NCBI GenBank assembly: GCA_964502525.1
Contig: CAZCXH010000019.1
Coordinates: 1-44,198, forward strand
Origin: DATLYB01 sp964502525
GTDB lineage: Bacteria > Bacteroidota > Bacteroidia > Chitinophagales > CAIOSU01
Length of the DNA stretch: 44,198 nt
Direction: 5' to 3'
Below, piece by piece: positions 14,870 to 23,988 of the stretch (position 1 is the stretch's first letter; each line of letters starts with the position of its first letter). The translations under genes and the position numbers were made by a program. The notes under the pieces were generated by a model. It worked only from the letters and a program-made list of their open reading frames with translations, was not told where the DNA came from and made no database searches.

Positions 14870-16687
14870 TCAGAAACACCACCCATTCTCCGCCAGCAAC
14901 TTATCCGCAACCCTTCTCCTCAGTTCCTTGGTGTTCACAGCATCGAAAGTCGTGAAGCGTTTCAGTCCCATCAGCATAATCTTCAGCTCATCGCCTGTGG
15001 CAAATGCAGCCAGCGCGTGTTTGCCGTGCAGGCTCACCCGTTCCAGCGCATCGCTGAAATAGAGGCGCACCATGTCGGCTTTCACAGATTCCATCTCTCC
15101 AAGAGATGGAATCTGTTGCCCGCCTTTCGCAGCAATCAGCTTCTCCGTTCTCAGCAGCATGGATTCGCAGGCGTAAAGCTCGATGAGCATGTCGGCAATG
15201 TTCATCAGGATTTCCTGCTCGTCTTTCATCTTCATCATCAGCGTTTTCACCGCGCTGCCCGTCACGAGCAGTGCCGCTTTCTTGAGGTTCTTCAGCGCCT
15301 TGTGCTCGGCAGCGAAGATGCCCTGCTCGCCATTGTTCGCCTGCGGCACGGAGGTGAGCTCCTTCTGGATTGCCATGCCGGGCGTCATGAGGTCGAGCTG
15401 CCCTTTCATCGCTTTCTTCATCAGCATGTCCACGATGAGCATGCGGTTGATTTCGTTGGTGCCTTCGTAGATGCGGTTCACGCGCACATCGCGGTAGGCG
15501 CGCGCAATAGGGAACTCTTCCGAATAGCCGATGCCTCCATGGATTTGCAGCGATTCGTCCACCACAAATCCGGTTATTTCGGAGCCTGCCACCTTGAGGA
15601 TGGAAGATTCAATGGCGTATTCCTCAGCCGCGCCCTGCAGAGCGGTGGCGTAGTCTTTGCCTTCGTCAATGAGATGCTTCTCTTTGCGGTCAATAAGATC
15701 GCTGGTGCGATACACCATCGAGTCGAGCGCGTAAATCCTTGCCGCCATCTCGCCCAGTTTGTGCTTGATCGCGCCAAAGGTGCCAATCGCCACGCCAAAC
15801 TGGTGGCGCTCATTGGCATATTTCACCGCCACGCTGCACATCTTCTTCGCGCCACCGAGTGTGCCCGCGCCCAGCTTGAACCGCCCGATGTTGAGGATGC
15901 TGAACGCGATTTTGTGCCCCTGGCCGATTTCGCCCAATACATTTTCAACTGGCACTTTCACATTTTCGAAAAAGATTTGTCGCGTGGTGCTGCCCTTCAG
16001 CCCGAGTTTCTTCTCCTCCGCGCCCACGGTGAAGCCGGGCATGGTGCGCTCCACAATCAAGCCGCTGAACTTGTCACCGTCAATCTTGGCGAACACGATG
16101 AAGATGTCGGAGAAGCCCGCATTGGTGATCCACATCTTCTGCCCGTTGAGGATGTAGTGCTTGCCATCGGGAGCGAGGTCAGCGCGTGATTTTGCAGCCA
16201 GCGCATCGCTGCCGCTGCCGGGCTCGGTGAGGCAGTAAGATGCTTTGAGTTCGCCCGATACGAGGCGGGGAAGGTATTTTTGTTTTTGTTCGGGTGTGCC
16301 GAAATATAAAATGGGCAGCGTGCCGATGCCGGTGTGGGCGCCAAGTGAAACGGAGAACGAACCGCTCTGGCTCATCGTCTCCATCATCACGGTATTGGTG
16401 TTGAAGTCTTTGCCGAAGCCGCCATACTCTTCGGGAATCGCCATGCCGAGCAATCCGAGTTCCCCTGCCTTATGCAGCAGCGCTTCGGTAAGCCCCTGCT
16501 CCAGCTTTTCAATACGGTCAAGATTCGGATAGATTTCTTTTTCGATGAAATCGTTCACCATGCCTTGTATCATGAGTTGCTCTTCATTCAACTCTTCGCG
16601 GGTGAAAACTTCTCCGGTGTGAGATTCTTTGATTAGGAACTCACCGCCTTTGAGGACGTGCTGGGCTTGGGATGTGGTTGTTGACAT
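14870..16687 (-). CDS. Acyl-CoA dehydrogenase
   Basis: FAD flavoenzyme of 605 residues that oxidises acyl-CoA to enoyl-CoA. The family signatures are CLTEPGSGSDALAAKSRA (flavin/substrate loop), WITNAGFSDIFIVFAK, ANERHQFGVAIGTFGAIKHK, LQIHGGIGYSEEFPIARAYR and RIYEGTNEINRML, whose Glu is in the position of the catalytic base of short-chain enzymes. The length, about 200 residues beyond a standard 380-residue dehydrogenase, matches the longer VLCAD/ACAD9-like type with a helical C-terminal extension common in Bacteroidota. The start MSTTTSQAQHVLKGGEFLIK is well placed. Chain-length specificity is not decided by sequence. Confidence 0.95.
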   Translation of the reverse strand: MSTTTSQAQHVLKGGEFLIKESHTGEVFTREELNEEQLMIQGMVNDFIEKEIYPNLDRIEKLEQGLTEALLHKAGELGLLGMAIPEEYGGFGKDFNTNTVMMETMSQSGSFSVSLGAHTGIGTLPILYFGTPEQKQKYLPRLVSGELKASYCLTEPGSGSDALAAKSRADLAPDGKHYILNGQKMWITNAGFSDIFIVFAKIDGDKFSGLIVERTMPGFTVGAEEKKLGLKGSTTRQIFFENVKVPVENVLGEIGQGHKIAFSILNIGRFKLGAGTLGGAKKMCSVAVKYANERHQFGVAIGTFGAIKHKLGEMAARIYALDSMVYRTSDLIDRKEKHLIDEGKDYATALQGAAEEYAIESSILKVAGSEITGFVVDESLQIHGGIGYSEEFPIARAYRDVRVNRIYEGTNEINRMLIVDMLMKKAMKGQLDLMTPGMAIQKELTSVPQANNGEQGIFAAEHKALKNLKKAALLVTGSAVKTLMMKMKDEQEILMNIADMLIELYACESMLLRTEKLIAAKGGQQIPSLGEMESVKADMVRLYFSDALERVSLHGKHALAAFATGDELKIMLMGLKRFTTFDAVNTKELRRRVADKLLAENGWCF

Positions 16688-16769
16688 TGGTTGTTAGATT
16701 TTAGATGTTAGAATCAAGATGGAAATCAGATGCAAGTTTCGGGAATTTTTATGTCTTGATACTTGATAC

Positions 16770-16800
16770 TTGCGTCTTGTGTCGTTAAACTTTAAACTTG
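16770..16800 (+). promoter_or_regulatory. Candidate promoter of the TauE/SafE gene
   Basis: TTG (16770-16772), 20 bases, then TAAACTTG (16793-16800), one base off TAnnTTTG, ending 12 bases before the ATG at 16813. The zone is also full of repeated words (CTTGATACTTGATACTTG), so the match could be chance. Confidence 0.3.
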
Positions 16801-16812
16801 CCCTGTATTTTT

Positions 16813-17616
16813 ATGTTGCATCTGCTTGGATATGCCGGGGTGGTTGTCAGTGGGATTCTGCTGGGGCTGCTGGGTGGCGGGGGCGCCATCATCATTGTCC
16901 CGATCATGGTTTATCTGTTTGGCATTGCCCCGGTAACCGCAACGGGCTATACTTTCTTTGTTATTGCATTCACGAGCCTGGTGGGTTTCTACAGATATTA
17001 CAGGCAAAATCTGGCGAGCATCCCCACCGCGCTGCTTTTTGGATTGCCTTCCGTCATCTCCGTTTTCATCTCAAGGCGGATTATCCTGCCTGCGCTGCCC
17101 GATGAATTTTTTCAAGTCGGCAATTTTCATTTTACAAAAAACATGGGCATCATGGTATTGTTTGCAACGCTGATGCTTGCCACTTCTTATAATATTCTGA
17201 TTGGAAAACGCCCGGAGGCGGAGCAGAGAACTGATGACAACAAAAAATACGGAAACTTGGTTGTGAGAGGTCTGCTCGTTGGACTTATCACCGGATTTGT
17301 GGGTGGCGGTGGCGGTTTTCTGATTGTATCGGCACTTGTGCTGCTGCTCGGCATGCCGGTGAAACAGGCAGTGGGCACCTCCATGCTTATCATTTCCATT
17401 AATTCCATCATTGGTTTCATCGGGCACGTTTCCCTCGGGGCCGATATTGACTGGAAGTTCATCTCCGTTTTCACTGCGCTTGCGATAGGCGGCATCATCA
17501 TCGGCAATTTGATTTCCGGTTTATTCTCGGAAGCGAGGCTCAGAAAGGTTTTCGGCTGGTTTCTGGCGGTGATGGCAGCATATATCCTGATGCAGGAAAT
17601 CATCGAAGGACTGTAA
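16813..17616 (+). CDS. TauE/SafE-family membrane permease
   Basis: Inner-membrane protein of 267 residues with about eight helices. The duplicated glycine-rich family motif is clear: SGILLGLLGGGGAIIIVPIM in the first half and GLITGFVGGGGGFLIVSALV in the second, followed by GTSMLIISINSIIGF. The family exports or imports sulfite, sulfoacetate, taurine-derived anions or other small organic anions. ATG at 16813 (MLHLLGYAGVV) is preferred over an in-frame TTG at 16798. No sulfur-metabolism gene is adjacent, so the substrate stays open. Confidence 0.93.
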   Translation: MLHLLGYAGVVVSGILLGLLGGGGAIIIVPIMVYLFGIAPVTATGYTFFVIAFTSLVGFYRYYRQNLASIPTALLFGLPSVISVFISRRIILPALPDEFFQVGNFHFTKNMGIMVLFATLMLATSYNILIGKRPEAEQRTDDNKKYGNLVVRGLLVGLITGFVGGGGGFLIVSALVLLLGMPVKQAVGTSMLIISINSIIGFIGHVSLGADIDWKFISVFTALAIGGIIIGNLISGLFSEARLRKVFGWFLAVMAAYILMQEIIEGL

Positions 17617-17761
17617 TCCAAAAGAAGCCGGATTATCATTCTACTCATTTCGAAGCAATTTCAATTTTTTCCCGTCATAGGACACATGCAGGCAAGCCTC
17701 GCTTGCGCTCATAGCAACTGCTCGAAGGCTGGGAAGAACCGGAGTAATGTTTTGTGGCAAA

Positions 17762-18604
17762 TCAGGCGAGTTTGTTCAGCACGCGGGCACGCAGTTTTCC
17801 CAAATGGAAGCGGATGGTTTTATCCGGCTCCTGAAGAGCCCCCGTCCACGGTTTGCCCATGCGCAGGTAGTGTTTATAAAACATGGAAGGAAGGATGCCC
17901 CATTTCTGCATAAAGGTTTTTCTGCCGTCATTTTTCTTAATGCGCCCCGTTGATTTGCACTGAAAGTGATAGACCTGGCTTTTCCCGACTCCTTTGAAAA
18001 TCCGGCATCCGGCTTGCCACAGTTTCATCGAAAGGTCAGGGTCGGAATATATACCCGGGGAAAACTCTTCGCTCATGCCGCTCACTTGCCTCCAAAGCGC
18101 TGCCGGCATTAACACGGGAGGCCACGAGGCTCCGCACCAATCAACTTTCTCAAGCCTGCAATTCAATAAATTTTCTTCCTGAAAGTTTTCAAGAGCAGTT
18201 CCGAAATCCCGGATAATGACGCACTTGTTGCCTGATGCACGCGGCTCAATCATCGTTGCTGAAATCATGAACGGCTGATTGCCGCACTGCTTGATTTCTT
18301 TCGCAAGAAATGTATCCCATCCGGGCAAAGCATACATATCATCATTCATGTAGGCGATGTAATCGCTGCGAGCAAGCTGCGCTGCCGCATTCAGCGCTTT
18401 GCAGATACCGGTATTTTCGAGACTGAAGGTATGCTCAATGCTGTTTTGCTTCACCCAAATCAGCGTGCCGTCAGAGCCATCGTTAACATGCGTAATGATT
18501 TGGTGCTGCGCGGAAGAATTATTCCGCAAGCTTTCAATGCAGCGCTTTAAGTAAGGCAGATTATTCCACGATGGAATGAGAATGGAAAAACAAACGGAAG
18601 ACAT
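17762..18604 (-). CDS. Family 2 glycosyltransferase
   Basis: GT-A glycosyltransferase of 280 residues. The nucleotide-binding start FSILIPSWNNLPYLKRCIES, the HVNDGSDGT loop, and the DxD-like YMNDDMYALPGWD are present, with PGIYSDPDLSMKLWQAGC as acceptor-side ED/DD motif. It should transfer a sugar from a nucleotide donor to a glycan or protein; donor and acceptor cannot be told. Start at 18604 (MSSVCFSILIPSWN) because the fold starts at once; a 39-codon open frame upstream is not protein-like. It stands alone, away from the other glycosyltransferases at 28.9-30.8 kb. Confidence 0.92.
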   Translation of the reverse strand: MSSVCFSILIPSWNNLPYLKRCIESLRNNSSAQHQIITHVNDGSDGTLIWVKQNSIEHTFSLENTGICKALNAAAQLARSDYIAYMNDDMYALPGWDTFLAKEIKQCGNQPFMISATMIEPRASGNKCVIIRDFGTALENFQEENLLNCRLEKVDWCGASWPPVLMPAALWRQVSGMSEEFSPGIYSDPDLSMKLWQAGCRIFKGVGKSQVYHFQCKSTGRIKKNDGRKTFMQKWGILPSMFYKHYLRMGKPWTGALQEPDKTIRFHLGKLRARVLNKLA

Positions 18605-18756
18605 GCTGATACGAAAATAAACGTTCTCAGGATGGACGTTTGGCTTGGCAAGACGTCTTTTTGTTGAACGGATTACCCATAGCGAACAGGGCTTGCCTTC
18701 TACCGCCAATCGCGTCCCCACGAGCGGGTGTAATCATCACTCACTGAGGGTGAGCG
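18605..18756. other. Noncoding stretch upstream of the glycosyltransferase
   Basis: Around 18640-18670 the text GGCTTGGCAAGACGTCTTTT followed by TGTTGAACGG loosely recalls the right end of the cassette-boundary repeats (CTTGGCGCGAAGACTTGAAT). The similarity is weak. Nothing else recognised. Confidence 0.3.
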
Positions 18757-18861
18757 ATGGTGGGGGAGAATTTCTATCAACCGGGCAAGGACGGTTATAA
18801 TCCGTTGCGCGCGCGGGGGCATGCCACCAAAGGTGTTCGCAGCCTGAAGTTTAAGGTATAA
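18757..18861 (+). other. Possible small ORF or gene remnant, 34 codons
   Basis: ATG at 18757 to TAA at 18861 reads MVGENFYQPGKDGYNPLRAR followed by GHATKGVRSLKFKV. The composition is protein-like, but a stop lies just upstream and no ribosome site is clear. It could be the tail of a lost gene. Confidence 0.25.
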
Positions 18862-18972
18862 AAGTTTAGAGTTGGACAGGCCTTAAACATTAAACTGTAG
18901 CCTAATATCTAAACAGATGGCGAATGATGGTTTTATCCGATTCCAGACAATCGGAAGATTATCCCCTGCTGC

Positions 18973-21864
18973 CTACCGAAGCAGGGTAAGGCTGCCTTTC
19001 AGGATCTCTTTTTTGCCAAGGGCAAACTGTACTTCCGTCATATAAACATATACCCCTGCATCCATCATTTTACCGCGGCAGGTGCCGTCCCATCCCTGCG
19101 TGAGATCAGTAGTCTCAAATAATTTCGCTCCCCAGCGATTGAACACATAGAGTCGGATAGATTCAATTTCCCTGCCATTTACATAGAACACATCATTTAC
19201 CATGTCCCCATTGGGGGAGAATGCATTCGGTATATTGATTAAAGGCTCCGTGTAAACAATGATTTGAATGTCATCCGAATAAGTGCAACCGTTAACATCC
19301 GTTACCGTCATGGTATAGGTCTGTGTTTCAGGCGGACTTGCTTCAGGACGCATACAGATGCTACAACTCAAACCTGTATTCGGTGACCATTCAACATTGC
19401 TGACGGCATCTGTATCACTGAATGTTGGAAACAGCGCGACACTTTCTCCAAGCCTCACAGAATCATCAATGCCTGCATTAACCGTCAGGAGCGGAGGCTC
19501 CCCGATACTAAAGGAGGATGTAAGGGAGCAGTTGTTGTCATCCGTTACGGTAAGAGCATAGTTTCCAGCGCATAAATTATTTATTTGAGTTGCATTCGTT
19601 GAAGAAACTCCGGGTAAGACGTATGCGTAAGGAGGCATTCCTCCGCTTGCCGTAATTTGCACATTGCCATCGCAATATTCGTTACAGGAAGCATCATTGG
19701 GCGTGAGCAATATATTTAAAGCGACAGGCTCATGCACAGTAACATTTGTTGTATCGCTACAGTCATGATCATCCGCAACAACAATGTTATAAGTGCCGGC
19801 ACAAACATTCGAAAAGAGGTTGGAGGTTTGAAATGCAATACCGTTATCCGTGCTGTACAGGTAGGGAGCAACTCCTCCGGCAGCCGTAATATCAATGGTT
19901 CCGTTACAAGCGGAAGCACACAGGGCATCCTGTGCTGATGCGGCAACATTTATTGCCGCAGGTTCAGAGATGGTCACCGTATCAAACACCTGACAACTGC
20001 CGCCATCCGTAACGACAATGTCATATCTTCCCGCGCAAAGCATGTTAAAAGTATTTGCATTTTGAAAAGCGCTGCCGCCATCTATGCTGTATTCCACCGC
20101 CCCGGTTGCGCCAATAGCGATAGAACCATCACACGTCTGATAGCAGGATGCGTCAGCAGCGTTTACAGAATTGATTACAAGGCTGCTGCTTGCTCCAACC
20201 ACAACAGTTCCGGTTCCGGAACATCCATTGCCATCCTGGGCAATAACATCATAATTACCCTGACAGACATTTGTAAAAGCATTGGAAATCTGAAATGAGA
20301 TTCTGTTGTCCATGCTGTATTGATAGGTTCCGCTGCCGCCAGATGCGGCAACGGTGATGGCGCCATCACAACCGCAGGTAGCATCAACGGATATGGCTGA
20401 AACATTAAGGACTGTTCCGGGCGCGATGGTAATAATTCCAGCCGCAGAACAATTTGTTGCATCTGTAACAATGTAAGTGTAATTATTTGGAGGAAGACCG
20501 GTAAACAGGCCTGTACTGTCAGGCACCCCAAATCCGATATCATAATTATAAGGACTCGTTCCTCCGCTGGCAATGAGGGTAATGGTTCCATCGTTCATTC
20601 CAAGACAGCCTTCATTTGTTGAAGATTCCATAACATTAATTGTTGAGGAGGGATTAATAATGACATTCAGCGTGCCGCTGCAATTGGCGGCATCTCCCAC
20701 CGTTATTGCATAGCTCCCGGAGCATAGGCTGGTAAAAGTCGCGGTGGTCTGGACACCGTTTCCGATATCGTAACTGAAAGGCGGTGTTCCCCCGGTGACG
20801 GTTACTGTTGCGGTGCCGTCACAACCAGTGCAACTCTCATCGGTTTTTGTCAGGGAAGTGGTAAATCCACCCGCGATATTTACGGTTACCGGATCATCCT
20901 TCACTACCGTAGTGCCGTCACAAGCTGTGTAAACAACTTCTGCCTTATAGGTAGCAGTGCCGGTAGGACAAACATTTATGGCTGCCGTGTTGCCGATTAC
21001 ATTATTGGCTGCATCGTACCATGTAAGCGTCCAGTTTGAAGTTCCGTTGGGTGTGAAGCGCCATGCTTCGTGGTAAGCAGTCCAGGGACCTGTATTTCGG
21101 CCCGGAGCGGTGATTCCTTTTGTGCCGTCAATATTCTGCAAGCCGATAACTGCATTGCCGCTATTCCATGTGGTGCATGTCGGCTTATCATCAATGTAAA
21201 CTTCAATGACATTCGTTGTTTCGTAAAGCACGATTTGCTGTGTGCTTTCAAGGCTGTTGCAGTCGTAATGGGGGACAGTGCCAAAATTCACCACAAACGT
21301 TCTGCATGGCGCTGTGCCAAGCACCGCATAATTGATATTCGCAGGAAATTCGGTAAAAGGAAAGGTTGGTATGAAAACGCTTACCGAAGGATCAATATCG
21401 TGATAGGCCCCATTGACGGAATTATTATAAATACCGTTCGGTGGCGGCCCCGGTGTTGGAATAGGCGCAGCGAAATTCCATTCACACCAGTTGCTTGCCA
21501 GGGATAGATCGAATGATAAAACGCCATTGGTGCCAATCACCAATTTATTATACATGTTCCCATAAAAGCAGAAATTGAATGGCAGGTTGATGACGCTGGT
21601 CCATTCATCATCAATGTTAATGAATATCTGCGTGCCACCGGTAAATGGAAATGGAGGCGCGTAGGGAATGGAGCTAACGGAATAGTCATCAGTCGCCCCC
21701 GACTGAAAAACAGATGCCGAAAGCGTGGTGCAGTTATTGGCGCAATTAAGGTTTTGATCGGGCCCTGCGTTCACATCGGGGCAGCCGGGGGCTTGTGAAT
21801 AGGCGTCACAAGCACAGATGAGCAATAAACCCAGCAACGCAGGAATAAAACGGGAGGCATTCAT
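18973..21864 (-). CDS. Large secreted SprB-repeat protein with T9SS type B sorting domain
   Basis: Surface or secreted protein of 963 residues. Signal peptide MNASRFIPALLGLLLICACD followed by AYSQAPGCP. The N-terminal half (to about residue 290) has NAGPDQNLNC, then a nidogen-like region (LPFNFCFYGNMYNKLVIGTN, IYNNSVNGAYHDIDPS, VVNFGTVPHYDC). Six short repeats follow (about 340-770), each with a Cys pair, CDG or CNG, GG and YDI/YSxD, a variant of SprB repeats. Then a PKD-like region (VEWSPNTGLSCSICMRPEAS) and the sorting domain from about 877: IPNAFSPNGDMVNDVFYVNG, FNRWGAKLFE, GWDGTCRGK, ending KGSLTLLR. T9SS export is expected. No partner PorP/SprF gene is adjacent. Confidence 0.92.
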   Translation of the reverse strand: MNASRFIPALLGLLLICACDAYSQAPGCPDVNAGPDQNLNCANNCTTLSASVFQSGATDDYSVSSIPYAPPFPFTGGTQIFINIDDEWTSVINLPFNFCFYGNMYNKLVIGTNGVLSFDLSLASNWCEWNFAAPIPTPGPPPNGIYNNSVNGAYHDIDPSVSVFIPTFPFTEFPANINYAVLGTAPCRTFVVNFGTVPHYDCNSLESTQQIVLYETTNVIEVYIDDKPTCTTWNSGNAVIGLQNIDGTKGITAPGRNTGPWTAYHEAWRFTPNGTSNWTLTWYDAANNVIGNTAAINVCPTGTATYKAEVVYTACDGTTVVKDDPVTVNIAGGFTTSLTKTDESCTGCDGTATVTVTGGTPPFSYDIGNGVQTTATFTSLCSGSYAITVGDAANCSGTLNVIINPSSTINVMESSTNEGCLGMNDGTITLIASGGTSPYNYDIGFGVPDSTGLFTGLPPNNYTYIVTDATNCSAAGIITIAPGTVLNVSAISVDATCGCDGAITVAASGGSGTYQYSMDNRISFQISNAFTNVCQGNYDVIAQDGNGCSGTGTVVVGASSSLVINSVNAADASCYQTCDGSIAIGATGAVEYSIDGGSAFQNANTFNMLCAGRYDIVVTDGGSCQVFDTVTISEPAAINVAASAQDALCASACNGTIDITAAGGVAPYLYSTDNGIAFQTSNLFSNVCAGTYNIVVADDHDCSDTTNVTVHEPVALNILLTPNDASCNEYCDGNVQITASGGMPPYAYVLPGVSSTNATQINNLCAGNYALTVTDDNNCSLTSSFSIGEPPLLTVNAGIDDSVRLGESVALFPTFSDTDAVSNVEWSPNTGLSCSICMRPEASPPETQTYTMTVTDVNGCTYSDDIQIIVYTEPLINIPNAFSPNGDMVNDVFYVNGREIESIRLYVFNRWGAKLFETTDLTQGWDGTCRGKMMDAGVYVYMTEVQFALGKKEILKGSLTLLR

Positions 21865-22102
21865 GTCGGTTTACCTGAGAATTATCTAAAGGATGAAATT
21901 AGTGAAATTACACGCATGTTGCAGGACGGCAATAATGCCCAGATACTTTTTGTTTTTGTGGCAGAACCGTTGGTTTTTTGAGATGAGATTATTATTGATT
22001 TCTCTGCCATGATGCTGCAAGGACCAGTATAATCACAAGTTTACCGCATTCACGGAAATGTTTGGGCAACCGGCTTTGAGAAAATTAAAGCTCACCGCCA
22101 AG

Positions 22103-22161
22103 TCAGGGCTAAAGCCCTTGTGGATTGTGCCGTACCGAATCCCCCAGCATAAATGCTGGGG
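22103..22161. repeat. REP-like palindromic element, family 1, partial copy
   Basis: TCAGGGCTAAAGCCCTTGTG (22103-22122), 19 bases, then an inner palindrome CCCCAGCAT/ATGCTGGGG (22142-22161) and GTTAGAGGATAG. The full copy at 1526-1629 has the same order with a different inner palindrome and GTTAATGGATAG, but here the right outer arm is missing. The gap 21865-22325 holds this and the next repeat and no gene. Confidence 0.7.
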
Positions 22162-22257
22162 TTAGAGGATAGTAGAGGATAGTAAACTATTAGCGCTAAA
22201 TACATACGTTCATTTTTACATTGTTTCGGGATCTTTCGGGATAAAATAAAAATAGAA

Positions 22258-22318
22258 TGCAGAGGACACAGAAAAACAGGATGATCACAGATACAATAAT
22301 CAGTGATTATCAGTGCAG
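22258..22318. repeat. Dispersed repeat, family 3, copy 2
   Basis: TGCAGAGGACACAG, AAAAACAGGATGATCACAGA, then ACAATAATCAGTGATTATCA with an internal hairpin around AATCAGTGATT. It is related to the complement of 5989-6029. The text GTTTCGGGAT occurs just upstream, as in family 2. Confidence 0.5.
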
Positions 22319-22325
22319 TGCCGGA

Positions 22326-22781
22326 TTAATTGCGCGCCTTGAATTCCCCCAGCACTTTGGCTTTGAACTCATCCTCAGCCCTGTAGAGCAGGGCTACTTT
22401 TTTCACCGGAAGCACACTTTTGAATTCGGCATGATATTTTTTCCTGACGTCCAGCTCGCGCTGGCGGTAGATGATCTGCTTGTCAACCATGTCGGTCATC
22501 TCCTTGTCGCTGAGATGTTCAAAGCGCTCGCTGTAGCTTCTCAGCTCTTCTTTACGCTCGTTTCTCAGCGATTGCAGGGCATCATGGTATTCATTGTAAA
22601 TGGGCCAGAAGCGCTGCGCCTCATCGCGCGTAAGGTCGAGTTTTTGCGTGATGAACGAAATCTTCAGCGACTCAATGTGCTCGCGCCTGTCATCCGCCAT
22701 CTTAGGCGGCTGCCCGTAGGCGGCAAGGCAAAGCAAGACAACAGGCAGCGCAGCAACTGTTTTTGAAATCCTTTGTTTCAT
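22326..22781 (-). CDS. Small exported helical protein (Spy/CpxP or LTXXQ-like)
   Basis: Periplasmic protein of 151 residues. Signal peptide MKQRISKTVAALPVVLLCLA then AYGQ. The rest is long charged helices with a LDLTRDEAQRFWPIYNEYHD core, the pattern of small periplasmic sensor or chaperone proteins found downstream of ECF sigma genes in Bacteroidota. It is the third gene of a minus-strand operon; its start overlaps the stop of the upstream membrane protein by four bases. Likely role: folding stress monitoring or product of the sigma regulon (inference). Confidence 0.75.
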   Translation of the reverse strand: MKQRISKTVAALPVVLLCLAAYGQPPKMADDRREHIESLKISFITQKLDLTRDEAQRFWPIYNEYHDALQSLRNERKEELRSYSERFEHLSDKEMTDMVDKQIIYRQRELDVRKKYHAEFKSVLPVKKVALLYRAEDEFKAKVLGEFKARN

Positions 22782-23278
22782 AATATCTCCTCCTCGAGAG
22801 TTTGGTTATCTGAATTATTATTGATGTAATCTTCCAGCTCTTCCCGTGGGACCTCCTCAGGTATGAAGCCGCTGCGATGGCCTGCCGGGATGCCCAGCGC
22901 GATGAGGTCGCCATCATCGGCATTCTCGACCAGGAACTCACGAAGTTCATCCGATGGAACTTGTGACAACGCTGATGTTGCATCAGCCGGAATGCCTGTA
23001 TCGCTTTTGAAAAAGCTGATGCCCACCACAAGCAACAGCAAAAATGCGCTCACCGGTATCGCATACCGCGGGCGGAACAGGGTGGAGAAAACCTTGTTCA
23101 GCCACAGCTCCAGCCTGTCCGTCCAGGGAAGCGGCATTCCTTTCACCCCTTCCATCACCTTGCCGGGAAGGGCTTGAAAATAGTAGTCCGGAACCTTGAA
23201 CGGGTTCTTCTTTTCCATCTTCTCCAACCTCGGAGCCAGTTCACCGAGTTCTTTCTGCCATTCTTCTTTATTATCCAT
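22778..23278 (-). CDS. Single-pass membrane protein, putative anti-sigma factor
   Basis: Membrane protein of 166 residues: charged cytoplasmic N-terminus (NPFKVPDYYFQALPGKVMEG, a motif common in this family), one helix at about 73-90 (AIPVSAFLLLLVVGISFF), and an acidic C-terminal domain (PREELEDYINNNSDN). The position between an ECF sigma gene and a small periplasmic protein argues for an anti-sigma role; no zinc-binding ZAS motif is seen. Confidence 0.7.
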   Translation of the reverse strand: MDNKEEWQKELGELAPRLEKMEKKNPFKVPDYYFQALPGKVMEGVKGMPLPWTDRLELWLNKVFSTLFRPRYAIPVSAFLLLLVVGISFFKSDTGIPADATSALSQVPSDELREFLVENADDGDLIALGIPAGHRSGFIPEEVPREELEDYINNNSDNQTLEEEIL

Positions 23279-23312
23279 AACCGTGCTTTAGATATTAAAA
23301 ATATGCAAGGGT

Positions 23313-23858
23313 TTAATCCCCTGTTAAAAATGTTTCTATTTTCTTTACCGCAAAATGATACGATGCTTTCAGCGCGCCCACGGACGTGCCGAGCATTTCG
23401 CTCATCTTTTCATAAGGCATCTCCTCGTAATAGCGCATCAGGAACACCTGCCTTTGCTTTTCGGGCAGCGTGGCGATGGCGGCCTGCAGCTTCTTCTGCA
23501 ATTCGTCACCGTCAAAATAGGGGTCGGCAGCGAGGCTGGCAATCAGGCTGCTGTTGTCATGGTCAAAGGAGGCGGCACCCTTCTTTTTCTTCTGCTGAAG
23601 GAAAGTGAATGATTCGTTAGAAGCAATCCTGTAGAGCCAGGTGAACAACTGCGCCTGCTGCCGGAACCTGCCGAGGTTGTTCCACACTTTGATGAAAACA
23701 TTTTGCAGCACATCGTTTGCATCATCATGGTCCAAAACAATCCTGCGTATCTGCCAGTAGAGGCGCTGGTTGTATTTCACCACCAGCATCCGGAATCCTT
23801 CTTCTTTGCGGGCGGCATCTTTGAACGTGGAGAGGATTTGCGAATCGGAAACTTCCAT
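23313..23858 (-). CDS. ECF-type RNA polymerase sigma factor
   Basis: Sigma-70 family factor of 181 residues. Region 2 contains YWQIRRIVLDHDDANDVLQN followed by VFIKVWNNLGRF, and region 4 contains LPEKQRQVFLMRYYEEMPYE then KMSEMLGTSVGALKASYHFA. Directs RNA polymerase to a stress or envelope regulon; the downstream membrane protein probably keeps it inactive. First gene of a three-gene minus-strand operon with a 34-base gap to the second gene. Confidence 0.93.
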   Translation of the reverse strand: MEVSDSQILSTFKDAARKEEGFRMLVVKYNQRLYWQIRRIVLDHDDANDVLQNVFIKVWNNLGRFRQQAQLFTWLYRIASNESFTFLQQKKKKGAASFDHDNSSLIASLAADPYFDGDELQKKLQAAIATLPEKQRQVFLMRYYEEMPYEKMSEMLGTSVGALKASYHFAVKKIETFLTGD

Positions 23859-23939
23859 AAACAGTCACTACGTAGTCACCCTCCAACCTCTCCGCCTGAG
23901 GACTCGCTTGCGAGCCTGCTTCCCTTGAGGGGGACGCAT

Positions 23940-23978
23940 GTTAGTCGTGGCACGACTCGCGGTCGTGCCACGACTAAC
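23940..23978. repeat. Perfect hairpin between transketolase and sigma-factor genes
   Basis: GTTAGTCGTGGCACGAC (23940-23956) and its exact complement (23962-23978), 5-base loop. The stem is GC-rich but no T-run follows on either strand, so it is a REP-type repeat more than a classical terminator. It lies 10 bases beyond the end of the transketolase subunit gene. Confidence 0.7.
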
Positions 23979-23988
23979 AGACAAGCGA

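Noticed and set aside
14831..16189. Open frame of 452 codons on the plus strand opposite the acyl-CoA dehydrogenase gene
   Set aside because: Its product is rich in His, Arg and Leu with no domain-like order, and the opposite strand encodes an intact, clearly recognised enzyme. It arises from GC-biased third positions.
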